Origin: Liolophura sinensis
Taxonomy: Eukaryota > Mollusca > Polyplacophora > Chitonida > Chitonidae
NCBI RefSeq assembly: GCF_032854445.1
Contig: NC_088307.1
Span: 6,338,017-6,402,016, forward strand
Direction: 5' to 3'
Length of the DNA: 64,000 nucleotides
Shown: positions 1 through 10,413 of the stretch, one piece after another
Layout of the letters: the number at the start of each line of letters is the position of its first letter
How positions within the stretch are numbered: position 1 is the first letter of the stretch
Made by a program: the position numbers and the translations under genes
The notes under the pieces: generated by a model
Seen by the model: the letters and a program-made list of their open reading frames with translations, nothing else
Told to the model about the DNA's origin: nothing
Databases searched by the model: none

Positions 1-50
1 CTATCTCAGCCCATAAGACATCGGTGGTGTCCACGCGCCATCTTGCTCTA

Positions 51-803
51 CTATATATAGTTGCGGAATGTAACTCTGAAATCGACTGGCACGAAGTGTT
101 GGGAGAGTTACTGGGAATAACTGCTTCTAATGTGTCGGACTGACGGAAAGCCACAATTCTTCACACGCGCATTAAATCTTCCCTAGCGTAAATCGATGTC
201 AACCGGGTAGTAACCATAATCAGCCAACCTGTTCTGAGTCTCGCCGTACCATAAACGATCCTTGACAACCGCATGCACAAATTCGCAAAATAAATATATT
301 TTTAGACACTACACGCACTGTGGCCGCCATCTCGTTCTGATAGTCGTACATACAATTCACGTGACTGATGTGAGCAAAGAAAAACATACGGTTGTTCAAG
401 GGAGAAATACTTATGGCACTCATTATAGTAACACTAGGCAAGTCTAATCGTCCATTTGGGTGGTTCACTCCCCCTGTCGGCAGATGGCGCTAATCGCTTC
501 AGCCTCGTTCGTTCTCTTAATTCAACAGTGGGTGTAGTGTGTGAAAATGTATTTATTTTGTGAATCTGTGCGATTGTCATGGATCGTTTTTCGTTCGGTG
601 TGATTCAGAACAGGTTAGCTGATCATGGGGACCACTCGGTTAACATCGATTTACGCCAGGGAAGATATAATGTGCGTATGAAAATGCGGCAAATATGGCT
701 TACCGTCGATCCGACACATTATGAGCAGTTATCCCCCGAAACTCTCCCAACACTTCGTGTTGATCGACTTCGGAGTTACATTCCGCAACTATACTATATA
801 TAG
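51..803. repeat. Long inverted repeat (foldback element)
   Basis: The arms at 51-320 and 527-803 are reverse complements of each other over about 270 bp, with scattered mismatches and small indels. Both outer ends are the palindrome CTATATATAG (51-60 and 794-803). The loop is about 205 bp. The right arm holds an open frame on the plus strand (579-803, 74 residues, starting MDRFSFGVIQ and ending at the terminal palindrome); the same frame in the left arm is broken by stops. A foldback or MITE-like DNA element is the simplest reading. An inverted duplication of a short coding exon is the alternative. I do not recognise the encoded peptide and see no target-site duplication. Confidence 0.75.
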
Positions 804-839
804 CCCTGAAGATTAGCCCTATAGGTTATTTCCCTTGTA

Positions 840-1560
840 CAGGGATAGAGACAAATTTCTATTCTAAGCAAGATGGCTTGTGTCCATTTCTGCTCTTGCC
901 ATGGTAACCAGATTTCTGTTTCACTGATATCTACTCTATAGTTAGGCATAAACTTCGTGACCAGGCTACAACTCCAATTGTTTTCCATATTCTATTTTCA
1001 TTCTCGGTGGATACTTAGATATAGAGGTGACGATGTGTCACGACTCAAAATCGTCCATTTTCACCCTTGGTAACCTCATTGCCATCACCCCTTCATACAC
1101 TACATAAGTTAAGATATGAGTTTGTGTCTGGGCTACTAACCCAATTGTTTCCCACATGCAGGTTTTTAGTGGATGCATAGCTACAGATGTGATGTGTCAC
1201 GACTCACATTTGTCCATTTCTGTGTTTGCCATGGTAACTCAGATTGATTTCATGTTCTTGGTGGATATTTAGTAGAACATGATACATGATAGTATACATG
1301 AACATGTGAACATGTGACGAGAAATCTGTCCGTTTCGACAGGCTACCATGGTAACCCGATTGCCCGTTCTCTGATATCTTCTGTATAGGTCGACGTGAAC
1401 TTTGTGTCCAGGCTGCAACCCCAATTGTTCTGCAGCTTTGATTTTTCGTTGAAGGGTACAGATGTGATGATGTGTCGCGCCTCACATTTGTCCATTTTTA
1501 TACACCCGCTGCATTGTTTTCCATATGCAAAGATTTTTCACATAGATAGACCTACATGTG
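840..1560. repeat. Degenerate tandem repeat, units about 120-180 bp
   Basis: A phrase like TCCATTTCTG..TTGCCATGGTAAC recurs near 880, 1058, 1213, 1330 and, more degenerate, 1490. Each occurrence is preceded by GATGTGTCACGACTCA-like and CCAATTGTTT-like phrases. Spacing is irregular, so the array is old. A single further echo lies near 2978. No coding sequence is evident. Confidence 0.55.
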
Positions 1561-1599
1561 TAAAAAAATGTGAGGATGTTTCATGTATAATTTTCAAGT

Positions 1600-3200
1600 T
1601 ATTATTTCAGGAGCTATTACAGTGTGAAGACTCGATGTCGTAAAAGCATGGTTCAACGACAAGGACTGAGACCTGAATGGCTTTCCTAAATTGTGCAAGA
1701 ATTGCAGTGTATTAAAACCGCTGTCATTAGTTTCGAAGGATGACACGAAAACAAAAGTTTTCTAGCGTTTCCAATTTTGCCTGGTGTGACGTCATGCAAG
1801 AACACTTGGCATCACCCATCGCTGATGTATGGCTACATATACTTTCAAATGCACATGACGTCATTCCAGCATAATCGCGTTACTTGACGTCACATTAACT
1901 GATTCAGCGTCACATAAAGAATATTATCACATCAGGAAAATTTTGCTTTTGTTTTTGAGAACTCTTCACCCGTAGGGTTATTCGTCGTAAATCTTTTTGA
2001 ACCTCTGTGTTCCCTAGGGTGTCCTTCATATCATATCATTTCCGCCTAGCTTCTCTTAGGAAGGATTCAGCACGTTAATACTAAAACCTAACATCAATAC
2101 CCAAGCACTACTTTTCAGTTCATCACAATGCTGCGGTGTTATTCTTTAATAAATTTCAAACAAATGTATTTGTTCGGGCATATACTGTGTTTACCTGAGC
2201 TCTTTTTTACGCTAAAATCTTCGATGCCTGTCTCATCTGGGTTATATCTCGGACCTTAGGTTAAATTCACTTTGTTTCCACCTGCAGTACTTTAGTCACG
2301 TGTTCAAAGGGTGTGATGATGATTGACTCATAACAACTATGACATCACGGCAATGCTATGAATAGGCCTTCATCAATGAAAGGGTTCCTGTACAAAATAC
2401 GCTAGTGGCGTCACTCGTGTAGTAGCTACCGTAAATCTTCAGCCTTATCAACCATTGAACCAATGCATAAATTTATGCATAAAGATTATTATGAAAATGA
2501 CGCTAAAAATGATTTCATTGTTTCATAAATTGCAACTTGCTTCTCTACATCCAACAGTTCTTTCAGGGTGTTTCAAAATATTGGTTGCAGAAGCGATTGA
2601 AAATTTTGAAGAATTAGGATATCCGATACTTCACTATCACAAATCAACCTCCATGCTGTGGCCTCTTAGTTAAGTAGCGTGTTGCGAGTTTCGCTGAACT
2701 GAAAGGGTCCATGCCAGTCATGTCTTCATGGAAAGCGATCCCATTTGCCGAGCCTATACCATAGCAGTTAGTGGGCCCGCCTTCAACATGCTACCTGAAC
2801 ACTATTGTTATATCGACCTTGAGGTCATGACCTTTCTCAGCCTAAATGCAGACAGATGTATGGATGAGTGCAGGGATTATTCCCCCTTGATGATATTTTC
2901 AGTAGCCACACTGATTAGGTACCTAAAACAAATCGAAATGGCGGCCAGAGCAGGGTAGAACCTGACAATGTCCTGTTTTTGTCCATTTGTGTCATTACCA
3001 TGGACTATTTTTGTTTCAGCCAACCTACAAGGAAGAACCGGTCAGTTTTCTAGGTTAAGGATGCTCTGACTAGAACCATGGGCCTTAAATTGTAACACTT
3101 GTCCTTAGCTCTTCTGTACCGTAACTTATGTCATACACCGTGTGTCGGCGTCCAAAAACCGGGAAAGCAATGTTGAAGAGTGTGAACGTCTGTATGTCCA
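1600..3200. other. No gene recognised; contains a CRE cluster
   Basis: Only short, uncharacterised frames are present on either strand. The one structured feature is the group of TGACGTCA octamers listed separately. Confidence 0.5.
1787..1892. promoter_or_regulatory. Cluster of three perfect TGACGTCA (CRE) octamers
   Basis: TGACGTCA occurs at 1787-1794, 1856-1863 and 1885-1892. This palindrome is the consensus binding site of CREB/ATF bZIP factors. Isolated copies also occur elsewhere in the window (near 14070, 15384, 34217 and 36869), so the octamer is not rare here, but no other cluster was seen. No adjacent gene was identified, so a promoter or enhancer role is inference. Confidence 0.35.
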
Positions 3201-3210
3201 AAAGCAAGGA

Positions 3211-3925
3211 TGAATATTTTGTTCTTCCAGCTGTCCGCTTTGATGGTTAGCTCCTACACAGGGCTATGATAGCGGCGCTAAGTAGTGAATATTTTGTTCT
3301 TCCAGCTGTCTTCTTTGATAGTTAGCTCCTACACAGGACTATGATAGTGGCGCTAAGCAGTGAATATATTGTTCTTCCAGCTGTCCGCTTTGATAGTTAG
3401 CTCCTACACAGGGCTATGATATCGGCGCTAAGTAGTGAATATATTGTTCTTCCAGCTGTCCGCTTTGATAGTTAGCTCCTACACAGGGCTATGATAGCGG
3501 CGCTAAGCAGTGAATATATTGTTCTTCCAGCTGTCTTCTTTGATAGTTAGCTCCTACACAGCGCTATGATAGCGGCGCTAAGTAGTGAATATTTTGTTCT
3601 TCCAACTGTCTTCTTTGGTGGTTAGCTCATACACAGGACTATGATAGCTGCGCTAAGTAGTGAATATATTGTTCTTCCAGCTGTCCGCTTTGATGGTTAG
3701 CTCCTACACAGGGCTATGATAGCGGCGCTAAGCAGTGAATATATTGTTTTTCCAGCTGTCCGCTTTGATGGTTAGCTCCTACACAGGGCTATGATAGCGG
3801 CGCTAAGCAGTGAATATATTGTTCTTCCAGCTGTCCGCTTTGATGGTTAGCTCCTACACAGGGCTATGATAGCGGCGCTAAGCAGTGAATATATTGTTCT
3901 TCCAGCTGTCCGCTTTGATAGTTTC
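3211..3925. repeat. 75-bp satellite, about nine and a half copies
   Basis: Units begin TGAATATATTGTTCTTCCAG at 3211, 3286, 3361, 3436, 3511, 3586, 3661, 3736, 3811 and 3886, an exact 75-bp period. Each contains GTTAGCTCCTACACAG and ends GGCGCTAAG. Identity between units is high, which implies recent amplification or homogenisation. Confidence 0.92.
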
Positions 3926-4634
3926 TACATGGACACATGTATTGCTCTCTCAACCATTCTGCACAGCTGTCTTCTACATAGCGTTATCAGAACCGCACAA
4001 AATAGAGAATATATTGTCCTCTCAACAAATCCGCAGTGAAGGTCTCTGATAGTTAGCTTTAACCACACAGCGCTATTACAGCTGCGCTAAGTACCCAGTA
4101 TATTGTCTTTCAACAAATCCGCAGAGACAGCCTATTTGATAGTTGACTTCTACATAGCGCTATCATAGCAGCACTAAATGGCAAATATATTGTAATTTAA
4201 CAAATCCACACAGATGAACCCGTTGAAAAATAGCTTCTACATAGCGCTATGATAGCGTCGCTAAATAGCGAGTACATGTATATTGTACTCTTCCGAAAAA
4301 TCTGCTGAGCTGCTCTCTTCCATGGTTCGCTTCTGCATACAGGCACATATATTGTTCTCTCAATAAATCGATATAGCTGGCCTCTGGAAGATAGCTTCTA
4401 CATAGCGATATAACATAGCAGCGCTAAATAATGAATATACTGTCCTCTCACCAAATCCGCACAGAGCGTCTCTGATAGTCAGCTTTTACATAGCGCTATT
4501 ATAGCAGTGCTAAATAGCGAATATATTACACTTCCAGAAAATACAAAGACATTGCTTCTTTGATAGTTAGCTTCTACATAGCACTATCATAGTGGTGTTA
4601 AATAGCGAATATATTGTCTTTTACTAAACCCTCA

Positions 4635-5367
4635 TTGTTGTGTGCACAACTGCCGTCAGCTTCTAAATTTAGCTTTCCACTGTTTACATATGCTGAGTTC
4701 AGGGCCTGCTCTCTGCCTCTGCCTTAGAATGTTCCAGAATACGTTCAGTTCGGGGCCTGTTTGTTTACAACAAGTGTCCAAGAATTTTCTTATTCTAGAC
4801 AATTCCACCAGTCTATAAAAGACCTATGAAAGCAGGTCAAAGGAGGAGAAAGAAGAATTATTGAGAGTTTTGGATGCTTTCGATGTGTATTACTTTAGTA
4901 GGCCTTTTGTGCTGAATTTTGGTGTCTTTATAGCCTCTGGCTTTGTTATATCCTATCTCTACCGAGCACTTGTTCAGTCTGAACTTGTATATTTAATTTG
5001 TGCTCTTGTGTACACAGTGCTTATTAGTACACGGACCCTGTCTGTGGAATTTTGTGTATATTTCGTCATATACTGTGGATTTTCCCTCTTATTTGTGCAT
5101 TTATGCCTGTATGGTTTTCCACATTGTGGAATATATGCGTCCATTTGGACTTGACACCGTTGTACATGTAAGTACTTTAGCATTTGTATAGATTCTGCTA
5201 TCCTTTCCTGTTAAACTTAAGTACGTTAGTATTTGTATAAGTCTTGTTATCTGTTCTTGTTAAACTTAATAAAATCTGCTGGTTTTGGTTACTTTTTTGT
5301 GCGGCTAAACTCTCGTGTATTTCGAACAAGCCATCTCTTTATAATACAGACAGTTTGGGTCGTAACA
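4635..5367 (+). mobile_element. Solo LTR, probably Gypsy-like
   Basis: The 733-bp element starts TGTTGTG and ends CGTAACA, giving the TGTT..AACA ends typical of Gypsy-type LTRs. It carries a TATA box (TATAAAA, 4814-4820) and a poly(A) signal (AATAAA, 5268-5273) in the correct order. Both flanks belong to the satellite and join into one plausible unit when the element is removed, which supports the boundaries. The flanking pentamers CTCAT and CTCTT may be a decayed target-site duplication. No gag/pol sequence or second LTR is nearby, so it is a solo LTR left by recombination. The 97-residue frame inside (4861-5154) lacks an ATG start and is not considered a gene. Confidence 0.65.
4814..4820 (+). 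promoter_or_regulatory. TATA box of the solo LTR
   Basis: TATAAAA lies about 180 bp into the LTR, upstream of its AATAAA signal. It would define the U3/R boundary of the retroelement promoter. Confidence 0.5.
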
Positions 5368-5440
5368 CTCTTGAATGGCCTCCTTGACAATCAGCTGCTA
5401 CATAGCACTATGATAATGACGCCAAACAGCGCATATATTG

Positions 5441-6690
5441 ATGAAAATTTTGATTCCAATGAATCTACCTTGAAGACTTCATTATCTTTGAGCCATCGTG
5501 CAAAAAACACTTATTGCACTATTACATGCTCAATGCCAATAAACGAAGATTACCACTGCTGAATTTGTGAAGTTACATGTACCAGGATTGGGTAGTACCA
5601 TACAATTAGTTTTTGTTGTGTCCTTTCAGATACTAGTTATATTAAAAACAGAAACAGACATCCACCTCATTGGATCTCTAATGTCCTTAATCACATCAGT
5701 TCACAACTGAATGCCTGGATCATGCTTTCATATGGCTGACCGGTGTGTAACATGTATACATGTATATGTACACCCTCACATGCCATGAAATTTATGCTTT
5801 AGGGCCTAAAATCAGGTGTGATATTTTTGTGATATTATGCAGGATCATTCGACTGTGTGTGATGTTGTAGGGAAGGAGCCCTCAAGCGCATCAGGACCCG
5901 GGCTCAGGCGGCTTCCTACTCTTACCAATTGTTCCACTGCGGCAGTTTTGTAAAAGTTATACAGAGCAGAAATCAGAGTCCGTACTTATCAAACGTCTTA
6001 CGACTTGAGTCACAAATTCAAACACAGCTACAATTAAAATGTTCAGCATAAGAAAGTTTAAATTTGTACATTGATTCTTTACTGCAGAGCAATATACTAA
6101 CTATAAGTTTAGTTCTATTCTGTTCTGAGGTTGGCTTTTAAATACTTAGAATTTATGACTTAAGCCTTAATAAAAAGAAAAACAGGTCTCCAACAAAAAT
6201 GTTTCTGTGGATGAAGGCTGAGTAGGGCTGAATCAATTAGCCAGAAGCTGGACGCGAATTTTGATTGCTGTTAGATGAAATGTCCCTACGAGTAAGGATA
6301 AAGTCGTCAAGAAAATACATCAGACACTGCAATTTCCTCTCAGTAAAAGTTATTACGATTCATGGGCAACATAAAATATTCTTGCTTCTATTAACCTTCG
6401 GTCCAGTTGAATATTTACCATGTTTAATGTAATAATGGAAACATTCCAAATGTCAAACTTGTGAAAAAGAGCATAGATATTAAGTAAATGGTTTCAATAC
6501 ATCTAGTGAATACACGATATACACACTGAAGTCATAGGATCCAAGTACCTCATATGCCTGCCTCAAGCAACTTTTTCACACTGGGAAAATCTCCACGTGC
6601 AGAGGAGAAGTGGCAAACCTGATCTGCATGTATTGGTTGACCTTGGTTTGGCAAGTCTGTCAATCAATGGAAGTTTGGAAAACTCTTGAG
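5441..6690. other. No gene recognised
   Basis: AT-rich sequence without supported coding content. A short self-complementary stretch around ACATGTATACATGT occurs near 5749. Confidence 0.5.
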
Positions 6691-6744
6691 ATGTATGTAT
6701 GTATGTATGTATGTATGTATGTATGTATGTATGTATGTATGTAT
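6691..6744. repeat. (ATGT)n microsatellite
   Basis: Uninterrupted tetranucleotide ATGT repeat, about 13 units. Confidence 0.98.
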
Positions 6745-7204
6745 TATTCCAAATTCCACGCAGAGGTAATGTAACAGTGATATAATAATGAGAATACAAA
6801 TACACCTGTTAAAAATCCAAATACAATTTGGGGAGTACATGTTCCATACAATGAAGTGCAACTGTATACAATCGCTGGCAGAATAGGAACACAGTATTAT
6901 TTGACTGAAAGGCCGGACATTTAGTTGTTCTTTTCTACATAATTGCTTGCTTCTTGCTCTGGGGAAAACGTGAAGTAAAACTGGCGACCCGTGTGCTTCG
7001 TTTGGTGTTTTTAGGGGACACTGGGTTCTGTCTCCGTTTTGCACACTTCCTTTGTACAGAGGCTACTTCGGGGGACTTGTTTTACAGAGTGTGGGAAGCA
7101 AAATAGCAGCACTTTGCGATTTCACATTCAAGGTAACTGAATTATTTCACAGTAAACTGAAAGTAGACTCTGCTTTCCTATGCCTATATAAGTGAGAAGC
7201 AAAA

Positions 7205-7278
7205 TTTTTAATTACGATCTGGAGATTTGAACCTGCGATCTCTAAGTCCATAACGCACACTTCTGCCACCATAAAGAC
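7205..7278 (-). ncRNA. Degenerate tRNA-like sequence (Ser/Leu type)
   Basis: On the minus strand TGGCAGAAGTG fits the pol III A-box consensus, and GGTTCAAATCT, about 35 bp downstream, fits the B box. The intervening ATGGACTTAGAGATC resembles class II (Ser/Leu) tRNAs with the variable arm deleted. The T stem pairs poorly, so this is a pseudogene or a SINE head rather than a functional tRNA. Confidence 0.4.
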
Positions 7279-7299
7279 TAACGGGTTAATCAAGCCTAA

Positions 7300-8313
7300 T
7301 ATGAGCTAAAAAGTATTCATCATGAACATTACGATGTTTGGCTTCATTTATTGTAGATCAACTACATCAGCATTGATGGGGCCAGCACGAACAGGTGATT
7401 TATGAACCTGTACTTTGCAGACAGTTCTGTAGACGGTGTGAGAGGGCAGAATTTTACGGTGAAGAACCTCATGCCACCAAACAACAACATAATATTCTGG
7501 ATATTCTTCACTGAGTTAAGGGATTCCATAACAAAATTCCATAACAAATTAGTAGTTTGTCTTGCACATGTGATAGCTAGGTTTCTGACCATGTATGTAA
7601 AAGCCGTTAAATATGTTTAAGCCAACATGCATAATTATTATCATTCTGGGATATTTTCAGCTCCAAAATCTTACAAATTATTCATGCTCTTCACCTGAAC
7701 ACCCTCTGTTTCAAATGGCTTTCCCTCATGATCGATATCATTCAACCAAATAAGCTAATCGTATTGCCGTTTGACAGGGGTGCTGGAGGAGGATGCAATT
7801 CTGCTAAACCGATAGTCTTAAATTTCACTGAGAAGGCAATTCAAACGGGTAAAGGTATATAAACACACATACATTTTAAGTTGCCTTCAGTATTTTTTGA
7901 AGTTCACCTTTACAAAACCTGATAGGAGTTGGCCTACAACCAATTAGTCTACAAGATATGTGTGTTCAACAACAAAACAAGGACTAAAAGTTTAAATGTA
8001 GTCCTTGATCCAGCTATGTCCAAAGAAGACTTCTCTCTTTTTTTTCATTTTTTTTTCTTGTGTCAAATATTTAGGAAGGACAGATTCAATGTTAAGCTAT
8101 GACAGGGATGCCAGATGAATACGTTTTTCAAGGGCGGGATATATTTTCACCGAAGAAAGGTATAAATCTGTCATTCGTGTAGGTCAACACTGAATCTCTC
8201 CTTCTTGATCTCTTCACTGTAAATGCAAACGTTAAAAATGAGTGTAAGAGTTACAAGTGGCCTTAAGCCTGATTTAACTAAGAAAAAAAATATATTTTCA
8301 GCATACTTTTAAG
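7300..8313. other. No gene recognised
   Basis: No supported coding region. A short splice-bounded open stretch (TTTGACAG acceptor near 7775, GTAAAGG donor near 7850) could be an exon upstream of the candidate at 8314, but nothing in it is recognisable. Confidence 0.35.
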
Positions 8314-8556
8314 TAGATTCGCAACAATCTACTGAAGAGTGGTGTTGGGGAACATTACAAGCGAAATCTGCTGGTAAATGGTCAGAAGATTTTTGGAGAA
8401 CCTGGATCACAGCATACCACTTGGACAAGGCGGCGAATTCCATGATGATCCACCACAAACTGACAGATGACCATCTATTTCCCGACATCTCAATGAAAAT
8501 GAGAAACCACTTAGCTGAGCAATTCTTGGACTCAGACAATGGTTTATCTTACGCAG
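8314..8556 (+). CDS. Candidate internal exon, possibly transposase-derived
   Basis: Acceptor TTTTAAG and donor CAG|GTAAAA bound 243 bp open in one frame with phase 1 at both ends (81 codons). The peptide is hydrophilic with ordinary amino-acid composition and includes WSEDFWRTW, HHKLTDDHLFPD and KMRNHLAEQ. The spacing HKLTxxH..KMRxxLAxQ reminds me weakly of the C-terminal region of P-element/THAP9-type transposases; this is a recollection, not an alignment. No neighbouring exon is established. It could be a fragment of a transposon gene or of an unrecognised host gene. Confidence 0.4.
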
Positions 8557-9239
8557 GTAAAACGACTTTTAGTGTGACAAAAACATACTATTCCTATATC
8601 TTGCGATGTAGATTACAAATCACTACTTGCACCTAAATGGTTTAACATTTAAAAACAACACATTTGTCAGTCATTGCTAACCAAGTAAGCATAATGTTGA
8701 TAATGTTTTTGACTTTTAGCTCCAGATGTAGAACACTTGTTATGCAACTAAATCAATTCACTCCATAGGTATATGAGGATCTCTCAAGTGCTTCTTTCTT
8801 TAAAAATGTAGCGATGATTTCATTTATATTTTTTTGTTCACGAGTACCAAGAGACGGGTAGTTAGGGTCTGGACTCAGGAAGTTGGTTCGAATACATCTC
8901 TTGGCAAACTTGAACTGGATTTTGACGTTACATTAGCGCTACTTGTGCATTCACGGGTGGATGTTCCAGGTGTCTCGCTCTCTGACTTGGTCTCAGTAAA
9001 ACCTGAGCTTCCAGATGTCTGAGAAGGTTCCGTTGTGCAGAGAGAGCTAGACCTGCCTCAGCATCCAGTGAGTTAATTTCCTGTTTCCTGAAGTTATTTT
9101 TCAGCAAAGTCTGAAAACTCTTGAGTCCAGGCTTGTTTAGCCCTCTTGTACAGGTATACATGAGGAGTAGATCTGTTTGGCTCTAAAGCACGATGATGAT
9201 GGTAACTCTGGAGTAGCATTGCCCATCGAGGTGTCATAA

Positions 9240-9754
9240 AATTTCTTGCGAAGAGTTTGACTGTTTCCTTTTTTATGACAACGGTCTTGACAAACTTGTT
9301 ATGAAATTATTTGTTTTCAGGTTTCCCCTGGCCTGTTCTCTGATTGCACGGGCCAATTTTCTCTGATGTTGGCGATGAACCTCTGTCAGGTTTATGTGAA
9401 GTGGGAACACCACACTCCAGATCTGTGCATTTAAATAGACTTCCGGAGCGTCACCGTACCAGGACGGAACTGGTTTCAGTTGGTAGAAATTACCAAACGC
9501 TACAACTCGAAGACCTGCAAAGACAACATACGCCTTACGAACAACCCTGCACACAGCTTCTAACTATTCAAACAGTACCTAACCGAGCAATGAAATTTCA
9601 TCTATTATCAGAAGGTCAGCTGAGTAAATGTTCTGAACGAATTTCTCATTGTTTTCCAGCAGATGCATTAGTTCAGTTATATTGTATCGTCCATCTGGTA
9701 ATCCAGAACAGGAGTGTATCATTTGTGCATTTGTATATTGCATACATGCCATGC
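9240..9754 (-). pseudogene. PIF1-like helicase fragment, broken
   Basis: PIF1 proteins are ATP-dependent 5'-3' DNA helicases. Reading the minus strand from a good acceptor (CTGTTACAG) at 9755, the frame gives IHSCSGLPDGRYN, a Walker B box LIIDEIS, then FGNFYQLKPV and LTEVHRQ, all in the order and spacing of the PIF1 core, and ends near SLSRPLS. Two in-frame TAG codons (9579-9581 and 9564-9566) interrupt it just after Walker B. Near 9275 the frame stops, and TVKLFARN, another expected PIF1 phrase, continues in a different frame. Walker A is not seen; it would lie beyond the intron. The motif is the PIF1-proper type rather than the usual Helitron form. Non-functional as read. Confidence 0.75.
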
Positions 9755-10035
9755 CTGTAACAGATAAAAATATATTCGATTTACAAATCTGTGATGTACA
9801 ATAGCATTAAATGCAGATTAATGTCATCTGTAACATTCCTGGCCAGTTAGTTCAGATGCCAGCATAAGAATACTGTACTTCACCTAAAGTTTAACTTTTT
9901 TCCAGGTGATGCATTTTGCTTGATTCCGATCAACTCATCTGGCCCTATATGGCCACTGAAAGGGTATTTTGGAAAGATTGCCAAATTTCTTACCAGAAAT
10001 GTTTGCATTCTAAAACTAATTGTAAAACCTTAAAG

Positions 10036-10413
10036 TACTCCTGAATGTGCATTTTAGGCCAAACTTCCTACTCCTGAATGTGCATTTTAGGTCACACTTC
10101 CTACTCCTGAATGTGCATTTTAGGCCAAACTTCCTACTCCTGAATGTGCATTTTAGGTCAAACTTCCTACTCCTGAATGTGCATTTTAGGTCAAACTTCC
10201 TACTCCTGAATGTGCATTTTAGGCCAAACTTCCTACTCCTGAATGTGCATTTTATGTCAAACTCCTGAATGTGCATTTTAGGCTAAACTTCCTACTCCTG
10301 AATGTGCATTTTAGGCCAAACTTCCTACTCCTGAATGTGCATTTTATGTCAAACTCCTGAATGTGCATTTTAGGCTAAACTTCCTACTCCTGAATGTGCA
10401 TTTTAGGCCAAAC
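10036..10413. repeat. 33-bp minisatellite with higher-order repeat
   Basis: The unit TACTCCTGAATGTGCATTTT plus AGGCCAAACTTCC is repeated about 12 times. Two units are shortened at TATGTCAAACTCC, and the block containing them is itself duplicated, giving a higher-order repeat of about 92 bp in the right half. Because 33 is divisible by three, open frames appear on both strands; these are artefacts of the repeat. Confidence 0.92.

Larger units (their letters stand above)
3926..5440. repeat. Decayed satellite units of the same family, split by an LTR
   Basis: From about 3926 to 4634 and again at 5368-5440 the 75-bp satellite continues as longer (about 90-110 bp) diverged units. These keep TATTGTCYTCTCAAC, GATAGTTAGCTT, the palindrome ATAGCGCTAT and CGCTAAATAGCG. 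The solo LTR at 4635-5367 interrupts one unit: the left part stops in AAACCCTCAT and the right part resumes in CTTGACAATCAGCTGCTACATAGC. Confidence 0.75.

Noticed and set aside
4861-5154. 97-residue hydrophobic frame resembling a multi-pass membrane protein
   Set aside because: Starts with TTG, not ATG, and lies wholly inside the solo LTR; T-rich DNA gives hydrophobic codons by chance.
6563-7044. Minus-strand frames of 80 and 126 residues containing runs of HTYI
   Set aside because: Created by the ATGT microsatellite.
10016-10276. Opposed 86- and 73-residue frames in the 33-bp minisatellite
   Set aside because: Same artefact: 11-codon period open on both strands.
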